Shown one piece after another: positions 15,775 through 24,415 of a stretch of 64,000 bases of DNA. Numbering within the stretch: the first letter of the stretch is position 1; the number at the start of each line of letters is the position of its first letter. The stretch comes from Actinoplanes sichuanensis (GTDB lineage: Bacteria; Actinomycetota; Actinomycetes; Mycobacteriales; Micromonosporaceae). The notes beneath the pieces are model-generated. The model was not told the DNA's origin. It was given only the letters and a program-made list of their open reading frames with translations, and searched no databases. Both the position numbers and the translations under genes were made by a program. The stretch is taken from positions 992,001 to 1,056,000 of the forward strand of contig NZ_AP028461.1 of assembly GCF_033097365.1 (NCBI RefSeq), written 5' to 3'.

Positions 15775-17865
15775 TCAGGGCGTGTAGACCTCGGCCAGCC
15801 CGGTGAGCACGCCGTCCGTGGTGGTCAGCTGCGCCAGTCCGTCGGTCCCGAGCCGGGTGGCGAACCTGTCGGCGGTGATCGTGCAGGTCCCGACGGTCAC
15901 CGGATCACCGGCGCATTTCTCCGGATCGTCGAACGTGCTGGTCAGTTTCGGGGCGGCGGTCGTCGGCAGGGTGACGAGCATCCGGCTGTCCTCGGTGACC
16001 CAGGCCTGCTCGCAGGGCGCGTCGGGGGACGGTTCGAGGCTGAATGTCTTGCAATATTCGTCGCCGGTCATGAACAGCACCGGCTCCACGACGATCGACC
16101 GTGTCTTGGGGAAGTATCCCCGTACCTTGACGATGGATTTGGTCTTGCCTTTGCGGACGTCGATGAAAACCGGCGCCGACGGGTCGGACTCGGGCACGGC
16201 ATCCTCGAACGGCCGGATCTCGGCGCGTTTGACGACCGCGCCGACCACCGCCTCGTCGTCGCGTGTCGCGTCGGTTGCCGCGACCCCGAAGGCCACCTTG
16301 CCGGCCAGCAGGCTCGGATCGGTCAACGTCACGTCGAGCAGGTACTCGTCGTCGACGCGCACCGACGCCTGCTCGTCACGTAGGGTGAGCGTCACGTCGT
16401 GGCTGACCTTCGGTGCGAACAGGTCGGACTCCGCCGAGTCCAGGGTCGTCGTCTGCACCGCGCCCTGGTGCCGGATCCGGACGATCTGAGGGCACAGATC
16501 CAGCCAGTACGAGCTGTCGCCGGCCGCGCGGAACTGGATCTCGGCGCACGACCCGGCCGTGGAGACGGCCATGCGGGCGGTGATCGACTGGTTGCCGGCG
16601 AACGTCTCGCCGGTGCCGGGGCAGACCATCGAGGACACCGGAGTCGTCATGACCAGGCCGTCCTTGAACGTGCAGCGGCCTTCGTAGTCGTCGACGGCGG
16701 CCCGCCACTGGCCCCGGCGGTCGAGTGCGTCGACCACCCACGGGCCGCGGACCGCGCCCGGCACCGGCATCGACGCCTGGGTGGGCAAGGCGTCGTACGT
16801 GTCGGACGGAGCGGGGTCGGAGTCGAACTCGCGACTGAACAGTCCGATACCGGCCATCAGCACCGTCGCCGCGGCGGTGACGGCTATGACCGTACGCCTG
16901 CGTCGTTTTGGTTTGGCCGGGACCTCGGCCACCGGCAGGCCGAAACGTCGCCGCCCGCCGGATTCGTGCCGCCCGGAGAGTTGGGCCGCCTCGGCGGCCT
17001 CCCGCAGCCGCGGGTCGAGCGTCGGTGGACGGCTGATCGCCTGCGGGTCGGTGTTCTGCGCGAGCAGCAGATTGAGCAGTTCGTGGGCGGTCGGCCGGTC
17101 CTCCGGATCCTTCGACAGGGCCAGCGCCACCAGATCGGCGAGCGGGCCGGTGAGGCCGGTCAGGTCGGGCGGCTGGGTCAGGATCCGGGCGGCCGTGGCG
17201 ACCGGCGAGTCGGCCCGGAAGGGGGTGCGGCCGGTGCCGGCGTACGCGATGACGGCGCCCCACGCGAACACGTCGGCGGCCGGGGTGATGTCGCGGTGGA
17301 TGCCGTCGAACCGTTCCGGCGCCATGTAGGCGACGGTTCCCACCATCTGGTCCGGATGTGTGTGCTGGCTGGTCACCTCCAGCGCCCGGGCGATCCCGAA
17401 GTCGATGACCTTGGGCGAGCCCAACGCGAACAGCACGTTGCGCGGCTTCAGGTCACGGTGGATCACGCCCGCGCCGTGGATCGCGGTCAGCGCGGTGGCC
17501 ACACCGACGGCGACACCGTGCAGGCGGCTGTCGGCCAGCGGCCCCTCCCGGGTCACCACCTCGTCCAGGCTCGGGCCGTCGACATACTCCACCACGAGGT
17601 ACGGCGTGCGATGCTCCGGGTCGGCGTCGAGCACCGCGGCGGTGCAGAACGGCGGCACCTGCCGGGCCCGTTTCACCTCGCTGCGGAAGCGGCCCCGGAA
17701 CTCCTCCTCGTGGGCGTACTCCGCCTTGATGATCTTGATCGCGACCAGCGGCCCGCCGTCGCGCCGCCCCAGGAAGACCGATCCCATGCCGCCCTCGCCG
17801 AGCCGGGCCAGCAGCTCATAACCGCCCAGGGAGTACGGGTCGCCGGGGCGCAGCGGACTCTTCAT
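15775..17865 (-). CDS. Receptor-type Ser/Thr protein kinase (Pkn family) with large extracytoplasmic domain
   Basis: 696 residues. The kinase domain spans about 14-270 and is complete: glycine loop GEGGMGSVFLG, Lys44 in VAIKIIK, HRDLKPRN with catalytic Asp138, Asp155 in VIDFG and the activation segment ending YMAPERF. A juxtamembrane stretch with a KPKRRRR stop-transfer leads to one membrane helix at about 325-343. The outer domain of about 350 residues has no PASTA repeats; its middle part (CTFKDGLVMTTPVSSMVCPG to about residue 540) looks like a concanavalin-type beta-sandwich. The stimulus is unknown. It is divergent from the SIMPL gene. Confidence 0.93.
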   Translation of the reverse strand: MKSPLRPGDPYSLGGYELLARLGEGGMGSVFLGRRDGGPLVAIKIIKAEYAHEEEFRGRFRSEVKRARQVPPFCTAAVLDADPEHRTPYLVVEYVDGPSLDEVVTREGPLADSRLHGVAVGVATALTAIHGAGVIHRDLKPRNVLFALGSPKVIDFGIARALEVTSQHTHPDQMVGTVAYMAPERFDGIHRDITPAADVFAWGAVIAYAGTGRTPFRADSPVATAARILTQPPDLTGLTGPLADLVALALSKDPEDRPTAHELLNLLLAQNTDPQAISRPPTLDPRLREAAEAAQLSGRHESGGRRRFGLPVAEVPAKPKRRRRTVIAVTAAATVLMAGIGLFSREFDSDPAPSDTYDALPTQASMPVPGAVRGPWVVDALDRRGQWRAAVDDYEGRCTFKDGLVMTTPVSSMVCPGTGETFAGNQSITARMAVSTAGSCAEIQFRAAGDSSYWLDLCPQIVRIRHQGAVQTTTLDSAESDLFAPKVSHDVTLTLRDEQASVRVDDEYLLDVTLTDPSLLAGKVAFGVAATDATRDDEAVVGAVVKRAEIRPFEDAVPESDPSAPVFIDVRKGKTKSIVKVRGYFPKTRSIVVEPVLFMTGDEYCKTFSLEPSPDAPCEQAWVTEDSRMLVTLPTTAAPKLTSTFDDPEKCAGDPVTVGTCTITADRFATRLGTDGLAQLTTTDGVLTGLAEVYTP

Positions 17866-18014
17866 CGATCAGACCCATCGAGATCTTTGGACAAGGTCCG
17901 ACATACAGTACGCAGCCGCGTGGGCCGGGTCATGCCGTGGCCCCCTTAGCCCTGACGTGTCGAGATGCGGTGAATAGCCGGTGCTCCCGGCAATCCGGCT
18001 GAAAAGCTGGAAAA

Positions 18015-18959
18015 ATGATCCGTTCCCGCGCCACTGTTCCCGCACTCGTCGTCCTGACCGCCTCCGGCGTGCTGTCATCCGCGCTGGCCGCCCCTTCACA
18101 AGCCTCCGCCGCCGGGTTCACCCCGGCTTCCGGTCCTACGGCTGCGGCCGACGTTTCGTTCACCCCCGACGCCTCGCCCGCCACGCGGTCGGCCGCCGTC
18201 GTCGGGTCGTCGGCTGTCGTGGTCCGGTCGTCGGCTGTCGCCCGGCCGGTTGTGGCCGTCCCGTCGTCGGCCGTTGCCCGGCCGGTTGCCCTCGCGCGGT
18301 CTTCCTCCGCTGATCCGGCCTGGGAGAGTGTGCTGGTCACCGGGACCGGTGAGGTCTTCGGTGAGCCCGACACGCTCACCGCCGATCTTGCGGTCGAGGC
18401 CACCGCGACGACGGTCGGCGCGGCCCTGGACCAGGCGGTGGCGGCGGCCACCCGCACCCGAGACGCCCTGATCCGGGCCGGTGTCGCCCGCGCCGACCTG
18501 CAGACGACGAACGTCAGCATCACCTCGACACAGGACGACACCGGGAAGATCACCGGTTACACCGTGAACCAGGGCCTCACCGCGACGGTCCGGAACCTCG
18601 CGAAAGCCGGATCGCTGATGACCGCGGCCATCAAGGCCGGCGGCGACGCGGCCCGCTTGAACGGGGTCTCCTTCGCGATCGAGAAGAACACCGACCTGAT
18701 CGCCCAGGCCCGGAAGAAGGCGTTCGCCGACGCCAAGGCAAAGGCCGAGTTGTACGCCCGGGAAGCGGGCCGCCCACTCGGACGCGTCGTCAAGATCAGT
18801 GAACCGACCTACGGTTACGCGGAGCCGGTCCAGCGCGACAAGATGACCGCCGCGATGGCCGCGATGGACTCCTCCGTCCCGATCGAGCCGGGCCGCCAGC
18901 GCCTGTCGGTCACCGTCACAGTCGAGTGGATCCTCGCCCCCACAGCCGGAAAGGCCTGA
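18015..18959 (+). CDS. Secreted SIMPL-domain (DUF541) protein
   Basis: 314 residues. A signal peptide (about 1-32) is followed by a low-complexity Ala/Val/Ser/Arg/Pro linker to about residue 95, made by short DNA repeats (GGTCGTCGGCTGTCG-type, about 18170-18300). The SIMPL domain then runs to the end: VLVTGTGEVFGEPDTLTADL, ARADLQTTNVSI and the C-terminal ITVTVEWIL-like strand (VTVTVEWILAP). SIMPL proteins such as BP26 and YggE form ring oligomers in the cell envelope; the role is not settled, with oxidative stress suggested for YggE. It is divergent from the receptor kinase and precedes the lipase gene. Confidence 0.88.
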   Translation: MIRSRATVPALVVLTASGVLSSALAAPSQASAAGFTPASGPTAAADVSFTPDASPATRSAAVVGSSAVVVRSSAVARPVVAVPSSAVARPVALARSSSADPAWESVLVTGTGEVFGEPDTLTADLAVEATATTVGAALDQAVAAATRTRDALIRAGVARADLQTTNVSITSTQDDTGKITGYTVNQGLTATVRNLAKAGSLMTAAIKAGGDAARLNGVSFAIEKNTDLIAQARKKAFADAKAKAELYAREAGRPLGRVVKISEPTYGYAEPVQRDKMTAAMAAMDSSVPIEPGRQRLSVTVTVEWILAPTAGKA

Positions 18960-19103
18960 CCCGGCGCCCGGCCCCGCAGGCGGAAGGCCTGGCCCGGCGC
19001 CCCGCAGATCTTGTCGAACATCGATCGCTGGCAATTTCGCCGATGCTCGTTCACATCTATTGCACTGAGGATGCAGAAACCCCCGATCTCCCCTGGAGGT
19101 TTC

Positions 19104-19769
19104 ATGCGCCGTCTCGTCGTACTCCTCACCGCCGTGCTGGCCGCACTCGCCCTGAGCCCGGCCCTGCCGGCGGCCGCCGCCCCGGGCACCCCGGTGATCT
19201 TCGTGCACGGCTACACCGGCAGCGCTTCGAACTGGACCACCGCGATGTCGGTGTTCCGGGCCGGCGGCTACCCGAGCAGTCAGCTCTTCGCCTACGAATA
19301 CAACTCCTACGGCAACAACATCACCAACGCGCAGGGCCTGGCCGGCTACGTCAGCCAGGTCCGCGCCCGCACCGGCGCCGCCCAGGTCGACATCGTGAAC
19401 CACTCGATGGGCGGTCTGGTCAGCCAGTGGTATCTGAAGCAGCTCGGTGGCGCCCAGTATGTCCGCCACCTGGCCTCGATCGCGGGCGCCAATCACGGCA
19501 CCACCTACGCGAGCGCCTGCCTCGTCTTCGTGACGTGTCAGCAGATGTACCCGGGATCGTCGTACATCAACACGATCAGCTCGGGCGACGAGACTCCCGG
19601 CAGCACCCGTTACGCGACCTGGTACTCCCCGTGTGACGGCATCATCATCCCCTACACCAGCACCACGCTGAGCGGCGCCACCAACAACTACGTGGTCTGC
19701 CAGACCCACCTCGGCTACCTGACCGACACGGGCATCCTCACGCAGATCAGATCCTTCCTCGCCACCTGA
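19104..19769 (+). CDS. Secreted lipase (alpha/beta hydrolase, lipase class 2 type)
   Basis: 221 residues from ATG 19104, preceded by CTGGAGGT. A signal peptide ends at about residue 26 (LPAAAAP). The hydrolase fold shows the oxyanion strand VIFVHGYTGSASNW, nucleophile Ser101 in IVNHSMGGLVS, probable Asp in YSPCDGIIIP and His in VCQTHLGYL. The size and motifs match small Bacillus LipA- and Streptomyces-type lipases without a lid. Two Cys pairs may form disulfides. It should act outside the cell on short- to medium-chain esters. No foldase gene is nearby, as expected for this class. Confidence 0.92.
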   Translation: MRRLVVLLTAVLAALALSPALPAAAAPGTPVIFVHGYTGSASNWTTAMSVFRAGGYPSSQLFAYEYNSYGNNITNAQGLAGYVSQVRARTGAAQVDIVNHSMGGLVSQWYLKQLGGAQYVRHLASIAGANHGTTYASACLVFVTCQQMYPGSSYINTISSGDETPGSTRYATWYSPCDGIIIPYTSTTLSGATNNYVVCQTHLGYLTDTGILTQIRSFLAT

Positions 19770-20178
19770 GCCACTTTGTTCTCCGACGGCCGCGACCCCT
19801 CCCGGGCCGCGGCCGTCACGGGTCGGCGGCCGCGGGGAGAAGCGGCGCGAGGCCGGTCCGGCTGTCGCCGGTTCGTGGGCGTGGTGGGGCGGTGCGTGGG
19901 GCCGTCCGGCCGTCGCCGCTTCATGGATGCCGGGGGTGCGGTGATCTCTGATGGCCGCCGCCTTTCCGATCCGCCTCCGCTTCGTGGGCGTGGTGGGGCG
20001 GTGCGTGGGGCCGTCCGGCCGTCGCCGCTTCATGGATGCCGGGGGAGCGGTGATCTCTGATGGCCGCCGCCTTTCCGATCCGCCTCCGCTTCGTGGGCGT
20101 GGTGGGGCGGTGCGTGGGGCCGTCCGGCCGTCGCCGCTTCGTGGGCGCCGGGGGAGCGGCGTCCACGAAGCGTCCGGG
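19770..20178. other. Intergenic region filled by a 109-bp repeat
   Basis: No gene is supported between the lipase stop and the end of the DUF6493 gene, which lies on the opposite strand. Most of the interval is a 109-bp direct repeat; the first 100 nt carry GGCCGCGACCCCTCCCGGG and GGCCGCGGCCGTCACGG, partly self-complementary, and may hold a terminator for the lipase gene. Confidence 0.7.
19874..20146 (+). repeat. 109-bp tandem direct repeat, about 2.5 copies
   Basis: Units start at 19874, 19983 and 20092 (period exactly 109 bp). The core CGTGGGCGTGGTGGGGCGGT is identical in all three and the first two whole units differ by only a few bases, indicating recent duplication. The third unit is cut at about 20146. 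It lies between the 3' ends of convergent genes. Confidence 0.95.
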
Positions 20179-22863
20179 TCAGGTGGTGAGGGCCGACTGC
20201 AGGCGCTTCGCCTCCTGGGTCAGACGGGACGAGCCTGGTCGGGCCGCCGCCTCGGCCAAACCGGGGATCTCGGCCCGGGCGCTGATCGCCACGGCGACCT
20301 GGGTGGCGTGCTCCAGCAGGTCGGGGGCGGCCCGATGCCCGGCGGCGAGCAACGGTGGCAGGGCTGCCGTCAGCAGTTCCCAGATCGCGGCGGATGCGCC
20401 GGAACGGTGGGCGTCGGTCAGGGCGGGCAGCGCCCGGTTGAGTTTCACCGAACCGTCCGACGCCAGGTCGGCCAGCGCCGCGCCGACCGCCCCGGCGAAC
20501 GGCTCGGTGCCCGCCGCCAGCACCAGGAACGCGTCGACGGCGGCGGCGCGGTCGGCCTCCTGTTTGGCGCCGAACGTATAGGCCGTCCCGTAGGCCAGGG
20601 CCGGGCCGACCGGGCCGGTGCACTCGGCGAGCAGCGGCAGCAACCGGCCGTTGCCGCGCTGGTCCTGGTCGGCCAGGGCGGCCAGCTCGCCGATCGCCCA
20701 GGCCGCGGTCACCTCCCGATGGTGTGGCAGCACCATGGCCGGCACACCCGGACGGTCCTCGAACCGGTCCGGCGCCCACACCGGGTGCTTCGGCGGATCG
20801 AGGGTGAGCAGCTGCCGTTCCAGGCGTAGCCCGCCGTCACGGGAGGGACGTAGTGTCGCCGCCATCCGCCGCGGGATGTCGAGGCCCCACACGAAACCGT
20901 GCTGATTTCTCGCGGGCCTCTGCACGAACAGCTCGCTGACCGGATCGGGCAGGCCACCACCGGCCAGCCACTGGGCGAACTGCCGCCCGGCCGGCGACGT
21001 CAGTGCCGCCGCCCGTGCGGTCACCTCAGTGGACACCGGCCCCCGGGGCAGCCGCAGCAACGCCTGCTCCAGGTCGAACGACCACGGCTGCCAGCCCTCG
21101 GCCTCGGCCCGGGTCAGCCGGTCCAGCAGGACCTCCGGGTCGAGACTGCCGTTCACGTGGGTGGGTGTGGCCACCAGCATCGGCATCATCGAACCGTTCA
21201 GGTGCACCGCGATCTCGGCGACCCGCAGCGCCAGCACCCCGTCGGGACCGTCCGACAGGTCCGAGCCGGTGCCGCCCCGACGCCCCTCCTGCCAGGCGAT
21301 ACGCACCGCGCTGTACAGCCGCTGGTGGGTGTCGTGATCGCGGGGCAGACCGGTCGCCGCGGTCATCGCGGCGCCGAGGCAGGCCAGGGCCGCACCCTGG
21401 TTCCACGAGTACTCGGCCAGGTCACCCGAGTAACGGTCGAGCACCGGCGGCAGGACCGCGGCCAGCTCGTCGCGCCGGCCGTCGGCGTGCAGGGCGACGA
21501 GTGCGGCCAGCACCTGCTCCCATCGGATCCCGGTCTCCTCGTGCACCAGGACCGAGATCTCCTCGGCCAGCTCGGCCGCGCCGGCGATCGGCGCGGGCAT
21601 CGGGGCCGGTCCCGCATACGGCGGCAGCTCGGGCGCGACCTCGGCGAGGACGGTCGTGCCGAAGACGGCGGCGGCTCGAGCCGGCAGGTCACCGGCCAGC
21701 ACGGTGGACGCGTCGGCGATCCGGGCGAGACTGTCCGTGGGCAGGGCGGCCAGGTGCTTGGTGATCAGGTCGAGGGCGCGCTCCTGAATGTCGAGGGCCG
21801 GGTGCCCGAACGCGGCCGCGATCGTCTCGAACACCTCACCGGCCCGCTCCGGCTCCCGCTTCGCCGCTTTCTCCAGGGCGGAGATCTGCGCCTTGACCAG
21901 CGTCTTCTCCTTGCGGAGCAGGGCCGGCACACTGGTCTCCAGCAGAGTGTCCAGATCGAGGCGGCCGGTGTCGTCGAGAGCACGCAGAGCGCGCTGCGCG
22001 ACGGTGGCGATCGGGCCCGGCCCCTCGGCCAGTAGCCGCGCGTAGTCGAGGGCGTGGGCGGCGATCTCGTCGACCGTCGGCGCCAGCTCGTCGTGCAGCA
22101 GCACGAACGGCCGCAACGCGTTCGGTTTGTCGCCGCGGGCCAGCCGGTCCATGATCGCGGCCAGGATCGTCTTGCGCTCCAGTCGGCCCTCCGCGACCAG
22201 GGCGGCGACCGCGTCGTGGAATCGGATCCCCGACTTGGGCAGTGCCGACCCGGCACCCCAGGTGGCGTTGTAGATGTCGGCGCCCATGCCGTCGATCTCG
22301 AACACCCCGGGCAGGAGCAGATCGAGATGGGGATCGTCGCGCAGCCGCATGCTCAACGGCGGTATCCGCTGGCCCCGCGGCCGGATCAGCCGGGTCAGCC
22401 ACCCCCGCACCACACCCTCGGTGACCGGCGGTTGCGCCCCACCGGCCTGGAGCACCTGTGCGATGAACGCCCACTCGTCGCCGGTCCACACGTCACGGAC
22501 CGGCAGCCGGGCACACAGTCGCTCACCCAGGTCGCCCAGCCAGTCGAGTCGCCGGGCCTCGGCGATCTGCCGGAACCGGGCGAACTGGATCTGCGGCCAC
22601 GAGTCGCGCAGCTGCCGCCGCAGGAACATCGGCGCCGCGCGGGCCGCGCTCGGCGCCGTCCCGAGAACGGCGAGCGCGTAGCTCGGCCCCGGGTCGACGT
22701 GCGCACGCCAGCGCAGCTCCGGGTCGGCGCCCTTGACCCCGGCCTCGACCGTCTTGGCGAACGCCAGCCGCTCGGCCTCGGTCGCCTCCAGGATCAGCCG
22801 CGCCACACCGGGCTGGTCACCGCTGCGGGCCCGTCTGTCGACGGTCTCCCAGTCCAGGCTCAT
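20179..22863 (-). CDS. DUF6493-type alpha-helical repeat protein
   Basis: 894 residues from ATG 22863, which overlaps the stop of the SWIM gene (ATGA). The protein is mostly amphipathic helices with repeated Ala/Leu-rich units such as QERALDLITKHLAALPTDSL, suggesting an HEAT-like solenoid scaffold, with acidic/aromatic loops between. No enzyme motif is visible. In actinomycetes this type of protein is typically found directly behind a SWIM zinc-finger gene, so they probably form one functional unit. The function of the pair is unknown. It is about the usual length of the family. Confidence 0.8.
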   Translation of the reverse strand: MSLDWETVDRRARSGDQPGVARLILEATEAERLAFAKTVEAGVKGADPELRWRAHVDPGPSYALAVLGTAPSAARAAPMFLRRQLRDSWPQIQFARFRQIAEARRLDWLGDLGERLCARLPVRDVWTGDEWAFIAQVLQAGGAQPPVTEGVVRGWLTRLIRPRGQRIPPLSMRLRDDPHLDLLLPGVFEIDGMGADIYNATWGAGSALPKSGIRFHDAVAALVAEGRLERKTILAAIMDRLARGDKPNALRPFVLLHDELAPTVDEIAAHALDYARLLAEGPGPIATVAQRALRALDDTGRLDLDTLLETSVPALLRKEKTLVKAQISALEKAAKREPERAGEVFETIAAAFGHPALDIQERALDLITKHLAALPTDSLARIADASTVLAGDLPARAAAVFGTTVLAEVAPELPPYAGPAPMPAPIAGAAELAEEISVLVHEETGIRWEQVLAALVALHADGRRDELAAVLPPVLDRYSGDLAEYSWNQGAALACLGAAMTAATGLPRDHDTHQRLYSAVRIAWQEGRRGGTGSDLSDGPDGVLALRVAEIAVHLNGSMMPMLVATPTHVNGSLDPEVLLDRLTRAEAEGWQPWSFDLEQALLRLPRGPVSTEVTARAAALTSPAGRQFAQWLAGGGLPDPVSELFVQRPARNQHGFVWGLDIPRRMAATLRPSRDGGLRLERQLLTLDPPKHPVWAPDRFEDRPGVPAMVLPHHREVTAAWAIGELAALADQDQRGNGRLLPLLAECTGPVGPALAYGTAYTFGAKQEADRAAAVDAFLVLAAGTEPFAGAVGAALADLASDGSVKLNRALPALTDAHRSGASAAIWELLTAALPPLLAAGHRAAPDLLEHATQVAVAISARAEIPGLAEAAARPGSSRLTQEAKRLQSALTT

Positions 22864-24191
22864 GCCAGGACCTCCTCGGCGTCCTCGGCGGGCACGCCGG
22901 CCTGCACCATGCGCACGGCGAGGGCGTGCTTGCACGGCCCGCGCTCACCACGGTGTTTGGCCCACCACGGGCAGGTGCAGGAGGTCGCGTCGCGGACGTG
23001 ATACGTCTCGTCGCCGCTGCGCACCACCGACACCTCCGGCCCGCTGGTCACCGCACCGGCCGTGACCAGGGCGCGGGCACCGGCGAGCCGCGGGTTCATC
23101 CGCTCCACCACGTCGGCCGAGTAGGGCAGCGTGCGGTGGAAGTAGCCGGCCTCGGCCACGTCGTAGCCGACCCGCCCGGCCGTGCCGAGCTGGGTCAGCG
23201 CGTCACGCACCCGGCCCGAATCCAGCCCGGAGGCGGTGGCCAGCGCGTCCACGTCGATCGTCGGATCCCACGACAGCAGGGCGCTGACCAGGTCGGCGTC
23301 ATCGGTGACCTCGTCGCCGGCCAGGGCGTCGAGGACGGCGCCCTCACCGGAGAACCCCCGGTAGGGCTCCGGTGAGAGGGTCAGCGAGAGGCGGAGCGAC
23401 GGCATGCTCAGCTCCCAGGTGGAAGCCACCGGGCCACTGCCCGCGACGACCGCGGGGCCGTAGACGCGCAGCGCAGTCGCGTACCGAAGGAAGGGTTTGA
23501 GAGCCGCCAGCCGCCCGGCGCCCGGCAGGCACACCGCGCCCGGCACCGGCCGGGATGTGAAGCGCAGCGAACGCCCGGCCGGAACCGCCCACAGAATCGA
23601 CTTGTCCGTGGTGGGGAGCCGGTTGAGCAGGATGCGGGCCTCGGCGACGCCGATCTCGGCCCGCGGGTCGAAGCGGGCGGTGAGCACCTGAGCCTCGGCG
23701 AAGCCGCGCAGCCAGCGCGACGGCAGCGGCACCTTCTTCTCCACGAGCCTGCCGTCGAAGGTGGTGACGGTCAGGTCGTCGGGCCCGACCGCGACGTGCA
23801 TCGGATCGGCCCGGCCGACCCGGGTCAGCGCCCGCTGCAGCGGCACGTTGACGTCGACGTTCGTGGTGCCGTGCGCGACGATGTCGCCGTCGAGCCCCGC
23901 GGGCAGCACGTCCATCCGGGCGTAGACGCCGCAGCAGCCGGAGAACGACTCGAAGCGCAGCCGGTCGGAGCCGGCGGTGACCACCGGATCGAGACTGGCC
24001 GGTGGGAGCGGCCGGAAATATCGGGTCCGGGCCACCTCGGCCACGGCTAAGAGGCCGGTGGCCGCGGCGCCCGGGTCGGTGAGGAAGCCGGTGTAGAAGC
24101 GGGGATGCGCCGCCGGACCGCCTGAGGTCTGGAGGGTGAGGCCGTCGTCGAGGGCCGACGAGCCGAGGTACGAGTACGCCGCGGAAACCAT
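22860..24191 (-). CDS. SWIM zinc-finger family protein
   Basis: 443 residues. The C-terminal SWIM finger is clear: TSCTCPWWAKHRGERGPCKH, with the CxCxnCxH ligand set. The preceding 390 residues are a large alpha/beta region without recognisable enzyme motif, containing FSGCCGVYARMDVL near residue 85. SWIM domains bind DNA or proteins and occur in MoxR/VWA-linked systems such as E. coli YehQ. Here the gene is followed by the DUF6493 scaffold with a 4-nt overlap, and no MoxR ATPase or VWA gene is present. Its promoter region is shared with pgi and carries a 17-bp direct repeat. Confidence 0.88.
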   Translation of the reverse strand: MVSAAYSYLGSSALDDGLTLQTSGGPAAHPRFYTGFLTDPGAAATGLLAVAEVARTRYFRPLPPASLDPVVTAGSDRLRFESFSGCCGVYARMDVLPAGLDGDIVAHGTTNVDVNVPLQRALTRVGRADPMHVAVGPDDLTVTTFDGRLVEKKVPLPSRWLRGFAEAQVLTARFDPRAEIGVAEARILLNRLPTTDKSILWAVPAGRSLRFTSRPVPGAVCLPGAGRLAALKPFLRYATALRVYGPAVVAGSGPVASTWELSMPSLRLSLTLSPEPYRGFSGEGAVLDALAGDEVTDDADLVSALLSWDPTIDVDALATASGLDSGRVRDALTQLGTAGRVGYDVAEAGYFHRTLPYSADVVERMNPRLAGARALVTAGAVTSGPEVSVVRSGDETYHVRDATSCTCPWWAKHRGERGPCKHALAVRMVQAGVPAEDAEEVLA

Positions 24192-24220
24192 GCGCAGAAC
24201 CTAGAGGCGGGGTACGACAT

Positions 24221-24262
24221 TTTCGACCGACCGTCCGGATCCGAGGTTTCGACGACCGTCCG
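24221..24262. promoter_or_regulatory. Direct repeat in the divergent SWIM/pgi promoter region
   Basis: TTTCGACCGACCGTCCGG (24221-24238) and TTTCGACGACCGTCCGG (24246-24262) are near-identical. The shared 11-mer CGACCGTCCGG is spaced by 24 bp. It lies 30 nt upstream of the SWIM start codon and 150 nt before pgi, a position suited to a repressor of the SWIM operon. Confidence 0.5.
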
Positions 24263-24415
24263 GTTCAGGTGAGTGAGAAGAAGGACACCGAGGCCGCATC
24301 GGGTGGTCGGGAGGACTAACCTCGCGGACAGGACACGACAGTGCGGCCGGTTCGCGGGTGCCGGACCGTGGATCGTGCCACGATTTGGGCGTCGTCCAGG
24401 TTCGGAGTGGGAGAG

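Noticed and set aside
15775..17949. Long plus-strand frame across the Ser/Thr kinase gene
   Set aside because: It is the GC-rich shadow frame of the kinase, with no domain pattern.
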